From NCBI RefSeq assembly GCF_000006445.2, contig NC_006046.2, positions 992,001-1,056,000 of the forward strand: 64,000 bases of DNA, written 5' to 3'. This document shows positions 9,643-19,000 of this stretch, in pieces. The notes beneath the pieces are model-generated. The model was not told where the DNA came from. It made no database searches and worked only from the letters and a program-made list of their open reading frames with translations. The translations under genes were made by a program, and so were the position numbers. Every line of letters starts with the position of its first letter. Positions within the stretch are counted from its first letter, which is position 1. This stretch comes from Debaryomyces hansenii CBS767 (taxonomy: Eukaryota; Ascomycota; Pichiomycetes; Serinales; Debaryomycetaceae).

Positions 9643-10332
9643 TTTAATACCAGGCACACGGAAAAAGAAAACCCATCCACGTTAATGCCAAATAGACTTC
9701 CGTGGGTGAAAAGACTGACCGATGGCCCTATACTTCAGTTTTAATACACTTTGGTTAATACTTTTTGTTTAATTCACTAATTACATTCGAATGGCACGTC
9801 TGTGCTCTTTTTATATCCTTTAATTTTATATGCACCTTAATTCTGGAATTTAGGTATAATATATATGACTAATCACAGTAATATTGTTGTGTAGTCTTTT
9901 ACTGGCGACTTGCCTCTACAAATTCTCTTTATGGAGACATGAATTACGAAGCTGAATGTTTCTCTAACAATCACCCTCATTTGACGACTACAGTCTTTAC
10001 TTGCTCGACTCCACCTTATTCTCCCATCTCCCGGTCAGTTTTTTTCCTTCTTTTTTGCTTATTACTTCACCTTTACCTTAACCCTCAGGTCATCACTATC
10101 GCCCCCATTACCAAAAAATAGACCTCCTCCGTAGTATACCCTTCTATTACTGCAAAATACGAAACGCAGTCACATCTCATCACATGATAAAATGGAATCG
10201 GTTTATGTACAGGAATCAAATCGTAGAATTTTTTTCTGTGACGAGCTTCTGCTCACATAGTGAAAAATTCAGCTATAATAAAAATTCACAATCTACAATC
10301 AGAGTTGCTAGTTCAAGTTATTATATATCAAA
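9643..10332. other. Intergenic / RPL8 promoter region
   Basis: 690 bp upstream of RPL8. Pyrimidine-rich tracts (10005-10080) and a TTAACCCTCAGG element at about 10077-10088 resemble a ribosomal-protein promoter layout, but I see no exact Tbf1 (TTAGGG-type) or Cbf1 site. An ATG-started ORF of 60 codons at 9939-10121 has low-complexity, pyrimidine-driven composition and is not called as a gene. Confidence 0.4.
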
Positions 10333-11121
10333 ATGGCTCCAAAAGGTAAGAAGGTCGCTCCAGCACCATTAGCTTCTAAGTCCACCAAGACTGCTTCTTC
10401 TAAGAACCCATTAGTTGAATCTAGACCAAAGAACTTCGGTATTGGTCAAGATATCCAACCAAAGAGAAACTTATCTAGATTTGTCAGATGGCCAGAATAC
10501 GTTAGATTACAAAGACAAAAGAAGATCTTGTCTTTGAGATTGAAGGTTCCTCCAGCTATTGCTCAATTCCAAAACACCTTGGACAAGAACACCGCTGCCC
10601 AAACTTTCAAGTTATTCAACAAATACAGACCAGAAACTGCCTCTGAAAAGAAGGAAAGATTAACCAAGGAAGCCGCTGCTGTTGCCGAAGGTAAGTCCGC
10701 CAAGGACGCTTCTCCAAAGCCAGTTGTCGTCAAGTACGGTTTAAACCACGTTGTTTCTTTAGTTGAAAACAAGAAGGCCAAGTTAGTCTTGATTGCCAAC
10801 GACGTTGACCCAATCGAATTAGTCATCTTCTTACCAGCTTTATGTAGAAAGATGGGTGTTCCATACGCCATTGTGAAGGGTAAGGCCAGATTAGGTACTT
10901 TAGTCCACAAGAAGACCTCTTCCGTCGCTGCTTTAACTGAAGTCACCTCCGCTGACGAATCTGAATTAGCCAAGTTAGTTTCTACTATCAACGCTAACTT
11001 CATCGAAAAGTACGAAGACTCCAAGAAACACTGGGGTGGTGGTATCATGGGTTCTAAGGCCAACGACAAGATCGCCAGAAAGGCTAAGGCTTTAGAAGTC
11101 GATCCAACTGTCGGTGCTTAA
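10333..11121 (+). CDS. RPL8: 60S ribosomal protein L8 (eL8)
   Basis: 262-residue basic protein of the large ribosomal subunit, family eL8 (L7Ae/L30e fold). The N-terminal extension is Lys/Ala-rich; the [25 protein letters not shown] block is the signature eL8 segment, and the L7Ae RNA-binding core follows from about residue 120 ([38 protein letters not shown]). Codon use is extremely biased (TTA/TTG Leu, AAG Lys, GCT/GCC Ala), as expected for a highly expressed gene. No intron. The length is close to yeast Rpl8 (256 residues). In yeast RPL8 neighbours SBP1 and VMR1 (and RPL8B neighbours RNP1 and YBT1), and related genes also lie close by here. Confidence 0.97.
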   Translation: MAPKGKKVAPAPLASKSTKTASSKNPLVESRPKNFGIGQDIQPKRNLSRFVRWPEYVRLQRQKKILSLRLKVPPAIAQFQNTLDKNTAAQTFKLFNKYRPETASEKKERLTKEAAAVAEGKSAKDASPKPVVVKYGLNHVVSLVENKKAKLVLIANDVDPIELVIFLPALCRKMGVPYAIVKGKARLGTLVHKKTSSVAALTEVTSADESELAKLVSTINANFIEKYEDSKKHWGGGIMGSKANDKIARKAKALEVDPTVGA

Positions 11122-11413
11122 ATCTCATGTTTATAGTTATCTAATAATTATATATAATCGGTCGTTCCAAGTACTTTAATACATCTGAATCTACTTAATT
11201 TCTGGGGATAGTCTCTCGTATACTGTACCATATGTACTATATGTCAATGAAATTTTCAGCTGAGGTCCGGGTAATGAGGCTCGAATTTCTGGCCAATAAC
11301 AGTTTTGATTTTTCTCATTTACTCAATGGTAGAAATTTGGGAACATAGTTTAGTAGATTTAATTAATAACTGAAAATTATATTATATACATTATATTATA
11401 AGTAATCGCCATA
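11122..11413. promoter_or_regulatory. QCR6 promoter with CCAAT box
   Basis: The 292-bp gap between RPL8 and QCR6 contains GGCCAATAAC with CCAAT at 11293-11297, 117 bp upstream of the QCR6 start. CCAAT bound by the Hap2/3/4/5 complex is the standard activator site of respiratory-chain genes in yeasts, which suits QCR6. The site is seen directly; binding is inference. Confidence 0.5.
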
Positions 11414-11989
11414 ATGTCATTCTTAAAGGATTTAATAGAATCAGCTTTCCCAGTTGCTTACGCTGAAGAAGTATGTATAGCCATTTTGACGATTTCGGAG
11501 CACATTGAGCTTGCGAGATGAAGACATAACGACCATTGTGTTTCTTTAAGAGAAATTCTAACCATAATATAGCCAGCTGAAGAAGAACCTGTTGAAGAAG
11601 AAGAATCCACTGAAGAATCCACTGAAGAATCTGAAGGTGAAGACAAGGAATCAGGTGATGATACCGAAGAAGCTGATGACAAAGAATCGGGTGATGCTGA
11701 AGAAGGTGATGAAGATGAAGATGAAGATGAAGACGATGAGGATGAAGACGAAGATGAAGAAGAAATTGTTGATCCATTAGACACTTTACGTGAAGAATGT
11801 ACTAACACCGAGACTTGTAAGCCACATCTTCACCATTTTGAAGAGTGTATCGAAAGAGTCACCAAGGAACAACAAGAAGAAGGCTACGAACACAAGCTAT
11901 ACAAAGAAGACTGTGTTGAAGAATTCTTCCACTTACAGCACTGTGTCAACGATTGTGTTGCCCCAAGATTGTTCAACAAATTGAAATAA
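11414..11989 (+). CDS. QCR6: Cytochrome bc1 complex hinge subunit Qcr6, one intron
   Basis: Subunit 6 (acidic hinge protein) of mitochondrial complex III, which assists the interaction of cytochrome c1 with cytochrome c. Exons are 11414-11470 and 11573-11989; the 102-nt intron has donor GTATGT at 11471, a TTCTAAC branch-like sequence at 11556-11562 and acceptor TAG ending at 11572, in phase 0 after codon 19. The joined protein has 157 residues: a short N-terminal segment (MSFLKDLIESAFPVAYAEE), a very acidic stretch of about 60 residues encoded by a GAA/GAT repeat, then the hinge domain with its cysteines (REECTNTETCKPHLHHFEEC ... KEDCVEEFF HLQHCVNDC), which form the disulfides of the UCR hinge family. 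No single ORF covers it because of the intron. Yeast Qcr6 is 147 residues. Confidence 0.93.
11700..11766 (+). repeat. GAA/GAT trinucleotide-like repeat inside QCR6
   Basis: Imperfect tandem GAAGAT/GAAGAC/GAGGAT units encode the uninterrupted Asp/Glu run of the Qcr6 acidic domain. Such tracts vary readily in length between strains. They also create open antisense frames full of Ser, which should not be read as genes. Confidence 0.7.
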
Positions 11990-12901
11990 TTGTGTTTGTT
12001 TTCAGTTGGGTTAACGTAGCCCCCACAGGGACCATTGGCCACGCATAACAGAGGGGGATATGTCTATCACTTGTAGGTAGGTGGATGTCCGTTTGTTCCA
12101 AAAAATGTATCGCTCATTCAAAAATTTCAAATTAATGATAGCTTCCGAAGTTCAGTTTATCAGAAAACCGCTTATGCATCTCCTTGTGTACGCTGTTTTC
12201 TCATTACCACCATTTTTATTCTCTAGAAAAAAAGTATACATTTTTGATTTGTTTTGCCAAAGTAGTTTGCTTTATTCCTTTTTCTTTTTTTCTTAATCGT
12301 TAGTATACTGTGCATATAGTAATTAGATATATATTTATTGTATTTCATCTCATTTCTACTACAATACTGTAGCTATCTTCAAAAAGCTATCCCCAGACTT
12401 CCACTGGCTAACTAAAGCTTCTACGTCTTCGGTGCATCATAGTCTACTATCACGTGGAAATGGCCTATCTCGGTGGTTCTTTTGTCAAAGGCCCAATTAT
12501 CACTATAACTTATTTGACTACATTGACTGTGTTATTATGTACTTGAATGTCCCCTATCAATCCACCGGTCCCATGTTTAGTATTGGCAAAAACCTCTGAT
12601 AATTAAATAATTGGTTTTTGTTCGATCGCTGAATTGAACCCTGGCCCTTTCTTGTAGATGTTCAGTCGCGGTCAGGTGGTGGTAGGTTTTGCCATCCAGT
12701 AGTAGATAGACCGAACAGACAGTATATACCCTTTTCCGTAACAAGTGAATAAATCTAGCAATCAAATCACCAGTTAAGTCAATTGTTTGTGAAAAATACT
12801 ACTGTTATCCATTTATATACTGTGAAAGTTTTGAGTTTTTTATATACCAAAAAGTTATTGAATTTAACCCTCACCCTCACTGAAGAATTGAAAATTTAAA
12901 G
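11990..12901. other. Long gene-free stretch, unexplained GC-richer core
   Basis: 912 bp between QCR6 and the RRM gene, long for this window. The interval about 12400-12760 is less AT-rich than its flanks. It contains ATCACGTGG (CACGTG at 12451-12456, a Cbf1/E-box core) and an isolated tRNA B-box-like string on the minus strand at about 12632-12642, but no matching A box or clover-leaf. ORFs here (for example minus 12577-12765) are short and unremarkable. A non-coding RNA gene, such as a snoRNA, is possible but not demonstrated. Confidence 0.4.
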
Positions 12902-13960
12902 ATGTCTACTGAAGAAACTAAACAACCTATTGAAGAAAGAATTTACATTGGAAATGTCGATTACAAGGCGGACGAAGAAGAATTAAAGCAATTCTTCGAT
13001 GGATTAAAAGTGTACGTATAAAAGATCATGGGGAAGATCCAATGTGATTGGGCAGATAACCAGCAACCGCTGAGCATATGGACTTCGTATAGAACTTATA
13101 TTGGAAGATAATGACAGAATACTAACAATTGTAGCACCGAAGTTGATATTCCCAGCAAAACATTCACCCGTGGGAAGAAAACCATCGATAAGCATCTCGG
13201 ATTTGCATTTGTTCAATTTGAGGACAAGGCAGATGCTGATAAGGCGATTGAGGATTTCAATGGGAAGGAATTCAAGGGGAGAAACATCTATGTGAAGAAG
13301 GCGGTTCCACCGCCAACAGAAGAAGAAAAGCAACAGAAAATCGATGCATTCAGGGCCAAGAAGGCGGAACAGAAGGCCAAGAAGGCGGAACAGAAGGCCA
13401 AGAGGGCTGAAGAGAAGGCCGAGAAGACAGAAAAAGAAGATCAAGCCACGAAGTCTGATGAGCCCCTGACGAAGGAAGCAAATGGCGAGGCAAAGCCTAA
13501 GAAGACCAAGAAGAAGGCCGCTAAAAAGGCTGACACGCCTGATGGCACTACCCCAGACGCAGCAACCTCGAGTGAAGACCCAAAGGATAAAATCCCAGAC
13601 GGTAAGGCATCGGCCGACACCATCTTCATCACCAATTTGGATTACAAGGTTGATGTCAAGACCTTGAACAGTCTTTTCAAAGAATTGAAACCAAAGTGGA
13701 TCCATGTTCCTACCAGAAGAGTACCATTTCATATCCTTAAGAGACAAAAGAGTAAGGGTAGAACTGTCTTTAATAAGGGTATTGCATTCGTCAAGTTTTC
13801 GAACGAGGACTTGCAAAAGCAAGCGATTGCCGACTTCAATGGTAAGGAATTAAACGGTAGAGAAATCATTGTGGACATTGCCATAGATGCCAGAATCCCA
13901 AAGCCTGACACAGAAGAACAAAACTTGCAAGAAGAAGTCTCTCAAGATGAAAAGCAATAA
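12902..13960 (+). CDS. RRT5: Two-RRM RNA-binding protein, one intron (RRT5/SBP1-like)
   Basis: Exons 12902-13011 and 13135-13960. The 123-nt intron has donor GTACGT, branch TACTAAC at 13120-13126 and acceptor TAG ending at 13134; it splits a GTC codon (phase 2). The 311-residue product has RRM1 at about 13-95 (RNP2-like RIYIGNVD; RNP1-like HLGFAFVQF after the splice), a charged linker of about 90 residues with tandem AKKAEQK/AKRAEEK units, and RRM2 at about 195-290 (TIFITNLDY; GIAFVKF). Both RRMs depend on the intron being removed, which supports the model. The gene lies between QCR6 and RPL2, exactly where S. cerevisiae has RRT5, a two-RRM protein linked to rDNA transcription. SBP1/RNP1, RRM proteins next to yeast RPL8, are the alternative; the symbol is tentative. 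Confidence 0.8.
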
Positions 13961-14249
13961 TTAATCTCATCAAATATAAATGGATAAAAGTGATTTGTTA
14001 TGTAAGTATTATTATTTATAGTTAATAATTCATTTTATTAATGTTAAAATACATCTGTCTAAAGGTATCTGTAGTGGAACGATCATATTATGGTCTCAGC
14101 CCTAACTCATAACATATGATCATTGTGACTATGAAATATTTTTGTGCGTGAAAAATTCTCAATTTTCACTTTGGTTGTCCTACATAATTAATCACTATAA
14201 TATACACTTTAGTTTTCGTTTTAAGACCAAAACTTAATTCAATAGCAAA
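13961..14249. promoter_or_regulatory. RPL2 promoter: Tbf1-type site inside a dyad
   Basis: AGCCCTAA at 14098-14105 (reverse TTAGGGCT) matches the Tbf1 motif known from ribosomal-protein promoters of Candida-type yeasts. It sits between two arms, GATCATATTATG (14081-14092) and CATAACATATGATC (14108-14121), that are reverse complements apart from a two-base insertion. The site is about 145 bp upstream of the RPL2 start. Confidence 0.5.
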
Positions 14250-15318
14250 ATGGGTATGTAGTAGACGTTATATACGTTGTTTATGGGTCCCACGTTTGAT
14301 CTCAATGTCTTGTTCTAAAGAAAAATGAAAAAATTGAAGTAATTTGAAATATGGAAATTGTTTGGATTGACAGATGAATACGAATGCTTAGGTTGTTTGG
14401 AATCAATTAGGAATAAACATCAAATAGAATAGTTGTGCGAAAGAGATATTTGTCCCATAGTTCTTAGAAACTAAAGAATGCAAGAGATATCTGACATGAT
14501 AATGAAATGACGGGGACGTAATTAAATTACTGTACAAAATACTAACAAAGACTATAGGTAGAGTTATTCGTAACCAAAGAAAGGGTGCTGGTTCTATCTT
14601 CACCTCGCACACCAGATTAAGAAAGGGTGCTGCCAAGTTAAGAACTTTAGATTATGCTGAACGTCATGGTTACATTCGTGGTATTGTCAAGCAAATCATC
14701 CACGACCCAGGTAGAGGTGCTCCTTTAGCCAAGGTCTCTTTCCGTGATCCATACAAGTACAAGTTGAGAGAAGAAACCTTCATTGCTAACGAAGGTGTTT
14801 ACACTGGTCAATTTATCTACGCTGGTAAGAAGGCTTCCTTAAACGTCGGTAACGTTTTACCTTTAGGTTCTATGCCAGAAGGTACCATCGTCTCTAACGT
14901 CGAAGAAAAGTCTGGTGACAGAGGTGCTTTAGGTAGAACCTCTGGTAACTACGTTATTATCATCGGTCACAACCAAGACGAAGGTAAGACCAGAGTTAAG
15001 TTACCATCTGGTGCTAAGAAGATTCTTTCTTCCGAAGCTAGAGGTGTCATCGGTGTTGTCGCCGGTGGTGGTAGAATTGACAAACCATTATTAAAGGCTG
15101 GTAGAGCTTTCCACAAATACAAGGTCAAGCGTAACTCATGGCCAAAGACCAGAGGTGTTGCCATGAACCCAGTTGATCACCCTCATGGTGGTGGTAACCA
15201 TCAACATATTGGTAAGGCTTCTACTATCTCCAGAGGTGCTGTTCCAGGTCAAAAGGCTGGTTTAATCGCCGCCAGAAGAACTGGTTTATTACGTGGTACT
15301 CAAAAGACTCAAGATTAG
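14250..15318 (+). CDS. RPL2: 60S ribosomal protein L2 (uL2), intron after codon 1
   Basis: Universal large-subunit protein needed for the peptidyl-transferase centre and subunit joining. Exon 1 is only ATGG (14250-14253); the 304-nt intron runs from donor GTATGT at 14254 to acceptor TAG ending at 14557, with branch TACTAAC at 14540-14546; exon 2 is 14558-15318. The joined product is 254 residues, the same as yeast Rpl2, beginning [16 protein letters not shown]. The uL2 signature [20 protein letters not shown] is intact near the C-terminus. Yeast RPL2 genes carry their intron at the same place, so the intron is ancestral. Codon bias is extreme, marking high expression. Taking the first ATG in the long open frame (14764) would lose the N-terminal 70 residues. 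Confidence 0.97.
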
Positions 15319-16010
15319 ATTTTGTGACGAAAACCATTATGGTTTTCTTCTTAACTTGTTACTATCCCTTTTCGTTTATATATCTTAAGTAGGTTTTCTA
15401 AACCCTTTGTGCATTAATTAATACATAAACTGTATCTCTAGGAATGTCTAAATACAACATGTACGAATTCAACCTGTCTATTGTTCTCCAGATGGCAAAT
15501 TTCTAAAATAGTATACTTAAACATCCCTACACCCCTCCGCTTATCGCCTTCTATTTAGATGGTTTTTACGCCAAATACATCTTTTTCTACCCTATCCCCT
15601 CTAATGAGTCATTTTATACAGAAGCGACCTGAAAGACATACCTGAGCACTTATTTGTATGCGTAGTCGTATATCTACAGTTTAGTGCCTCTTCCTCATAC
15701 GTCCCCAATTATTCATTCGGATAATTTGCGATTGCCATTATATATGACTAATTGTCCAATTGAAATCCTCCTCCTTCTCCCCTTCATCTACTACTTTATT
15801 ACTTGTAATTGTGTATGTCTGTCATGTTTTGATTAGGTCAAGGATGATAAGAGATCGTCTTATTAGTCATAGTTTAACATTGTGAAGAAGATTTTAATAT
15901 GCGGCTTCAATTTTTGTGCAGTAATAAATAGATGAAAAATCCCATGTATTTTTATGTCCTCTATTTTTCTACCTTATCTTTCGGAGATTTTTCATTTATA
16001 AACACGTATA
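15319..16010. promoter_or_regulatory. ABC transporter promoter with bZIP (Yap1/Gcn4-type) sites
   Basis: The 692-bp gap holds three AP-1-like elements: ATGAGTCAT at 15604-15612 (palindromic Gcn4-type), ATGACTAAT at 15744-15752 and ATTAGTCAT at 15862-15870. The last two are exact reverse complements and contain TTAGTCA, a classic Yap1 (Cap1) response element. Placement 140-410 bp upstream of a vacuolar ABCC pump suits stress control; binding is inference. No ORF or RNA gene seen. Confidence 0.5.
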
Positions 16011-19000
16011 ATGTTGTATCAGAATAGTACGTGCCCCTTTTGGGTATTCGATGATATAACAAGGTGTTCCAGAGATAATTATTTAGATTTTGGCATACCG
16101 TTAATATTATTATTAGCATCATCGCTGATTTTAGTGGTTAAAAGTACGAAATCTATATTAAAGAGAGATAAGACTATCAAACTACAAGAAGGAGAAACAA
16201 GACCTCTCTTGTCGAATTCTGGGGCGTATGGAACGATTGAGCAAGAAGAACCCAGGAAAGATGCGATTAAAAAAGCTCATTTCGACCTTAATGGATTGAG
16301 TGATACTAATGAGGATGGTTCATCACACGGCCATACCCAGGAAGTATATAAGAATGCATTTGAAAGATTCAGAGTGTCTCTTGAGTATTTACTAGTTGCG
16401 TTTCAATTTGGTATTGCTCTATCTTCATTCTTTGTCAGAGACCTCCGTAAGGAATGGAGAGCTACACCGTATGTCCCGGTGACGAAAGCTTTATTCTGGG
16501 CTTATTTGTTTACTATATGTACTATCCGTACTATGAACTTGAAGAAGGTTACAATTCGTTTACCCAATTTATGGGTTCATTCCACCACATTATATTTTTT
16601 CAACTTCTTCCCTGCCATCCTTATTTTCAGATCTGTTTTAATTGGACACGTTAAAAATAAAACAGTTCGTACGTTCTATATTACAGAGTTTGTCATTGCT
16701 TCTATATTATTAGTATTGAACTTTACCGCTACTGTTGGGGATAAACCTTCACAATTATATGTAACTACTGATGGTGTCAAATCATCTCCAGAAACAGTTT
16801 CTAGTATTTTGTCATTTGTTACTTATTCGTGGTTAGATAAAATGGTTTTTCAAGCTTATAAGAATCCCTTAGAGATGAATGATATTTGGAGTTTGAGACG
16901 TGATGACTATGCCCTCCTTGTTTTACAATCATTCGAAGCTAGTAAATCGACTGCAAAGTTCACAATTAAACTTTTTTCCCACTTTAAATACTTATTCGCA
17001 ATTCAGGCATTCTGGGCTGTTGTTGAATCTATAACAGTATTCATTCCGTCATTATTGTTGAAGAGAATTTTAGAATACGTAGAGGACCCAGTATCTACCC
17101 CAAAGAATTTAGCCTGGACTCTTGTATGCTTAATGCCATTTATTAAGATGATTGATTCTATTGCGTCAGGTTGTTCTTTATTCTTGGGTAGGAGAGTCTG
17201 TTTAAGAATGAAAGCCATTCTTATTGGTGAAATTTATGCAAAAGCTTTGAGAAGAAAAATTACAGTTTCTGAGGTTTCCAAAAAGGACGCTGATATAGAC
17301 GATAAGTCTAAAAAGACTAAGAAGAATAAAGACAAGAAAACGAAGAACGATAAAGAAGACTCCAGCAACACTGCTGAATTAGGTGCAATTATTAATTTAA
17401 TGTCCATTGATGCTTTTAAGGTGTCTGAAATATGTGGTTATCTCCATTTTTTTGTTGGTGCACTTTTTATGATCGTTATTTGTATTAGCTTGTTGTATGG
17501 TTTATTAGGTTGGAGTGCTTTAGTGGGTGCGGTTTCAATTGTTGCGTTATTACCACTTAATTACAAGATTGCCTCATATATAGCTGGTTTACAAAAGAGA
17601 ATGTTAGCAATTACTGATAAGAGAATTCAAAAGTTGAATGAAACTTTTCAAAGTATCAGGATTATTAAATTTTTTGCTTGGGAAAATAGATTTTTCGAAA
17701 GCATTATGAAAGTCAGAAACGAAGAAATACATGAATTGAGGTTAAGAATGGCATGTTGGGCCGCTGGTGCATTTGTTTGGTTTATTACGCCAACCATAAT
17801 TACATTACTTTCATTTTACTGTTACACTGTTATTGAAGGCAATACTTTAACAGCACCTATCGCATTCACGTCATTATCTTTATTTACCTTGTTAAGAACT
17901 CCATTAGATCAATTGTCCGATATGACTTCATATGTTGTGCAATCTAAAGTTTCTTTAGATAGAATTGGTGATTTTTTGAATGAAGAAGAAACTTCAAAAT
18001 ACGAACAGTTAGGACAGACACCAGGTCCAAACTCCCCAGCTATTGGATTTGAGGAAGCATCTTTTGCCTGGAATTTAAAATCCGAAAATGATTTTAAATT
18101 GAGAGACATAAATATTGATTTTAAAGAAGGAAAATTGAATGTTATTATTGGTCCTACTGGTTCTGGTAAAACATCATTGTTGTTAGCTTTGCTTGGAGAA
18201 ATGGATTTAATATCTGGTAAGGTTTTTTTACCAGGAATTATCTCAAGAGACCATTTGGTTATTGATCCACGGACTGGCTTGACTGATTCCGTTGCGTACT
18301 GTTCGCAGTCAGCATGGTTATTGAATGATTCCATCAAAAATAATATTACGTTTTCTTCCCCATTCAATCAGATGCGTTATGACAAGGTTATTGAAGCTTG
18401 TGGTTTAAAGCGTGATCTTGAAATTTTGAGTGCTGGGGATGCAACTGAGATTGGTGAAAAGGGTATTACCTTATCTGGTGGTCAAAAACAAAGAGTCTCG
18501 TTAGCCAGAGCTTTGTATTCAAATTCAAAAAATGTTTTACTTGATGATTGTTTGTCAGCTGTTGACTCACATACAGCTTTATGGATTTATGAAAATTGTA
18601 TCTCGGGACCTTTGATGGAAAATAGGACCTGCATTTTGATTTCTCATAATGTTGCATTAACTGTTCAAAAGGCTGAATGGATTGTTGTTATGGAGAATGG
18701 TAGAATTAAGGCTCAAGGCAATCCTGAAGACTTATTGAAAACTGGTGATTTGGGAGATGACGATTTGGTTGCATCTTCTTTCGCAAATTCACGTAGTCAA
18801 TCTTCCGTCAACTTGAAATCTTTGGAAGATAAAAACACAGAAATGAAAGCTAAAAGTGCCGCGATTGAAGCTAAGTTACAAACAATCGCAGACCAACCTG
18901 AAGCTGACGTTAAAACTGATGGTAAATTAGTCGAAGAAGAGGGAAAGTCTAGTGGTGTTGTTGGATTCGACGTTTACAGCGGATATGCCAAGCTTCTAGG

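Noticed and set aside
8555..9657. Several overlapping antisense ORFs in the GC-rich orphan gene
   Set aside because: High GC lowers stop frequency in all frames; the sense frame is by far the longest with an ATG and a sensible terminator.
9939..10121. 60-codon ATG ORF upstream of RPL8
   Set aside because: Composition follows the pyrimidine-rich promoter; no known family and no good reason to call it a gene.
10563..11069. 168-codon minus-strand ORF opposite RPL8
   Set aside because: A shadow of strongly biased ribosomal codon use; antisense to a certain gene.
11391..11808. Minus-strand Ser/Leu/His-rich ORFs opposite QCR6
   Set aside because: Low-complexity shadows of the GAA/GAT repeat that encodes the Qcr6 acidic domain.
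12610..12670. tRNA-like B box on the minus strand (GGGTTCAATTC)
   Set aside because: No A box at the right distance, the T-arm stem does not pair, and no acceptor stem or anticodon arm could be built.
13004..13822. 272-codon minus-strand ORF opposite the RRM gene
   Set aside because: It is a Leu/Phe-rich shadow of Lys/Ala-rich coding sequence; the sense strand has two RRMs and a consensus intron.
14254..14557. Possible C/D snoRNA inside the RPL2 intron (GATGAA ... CTGA)
   Set aside because: Boxes are imperfect and about 117 nt apart, with no terminal stem and no rRNA guide match that I can show.
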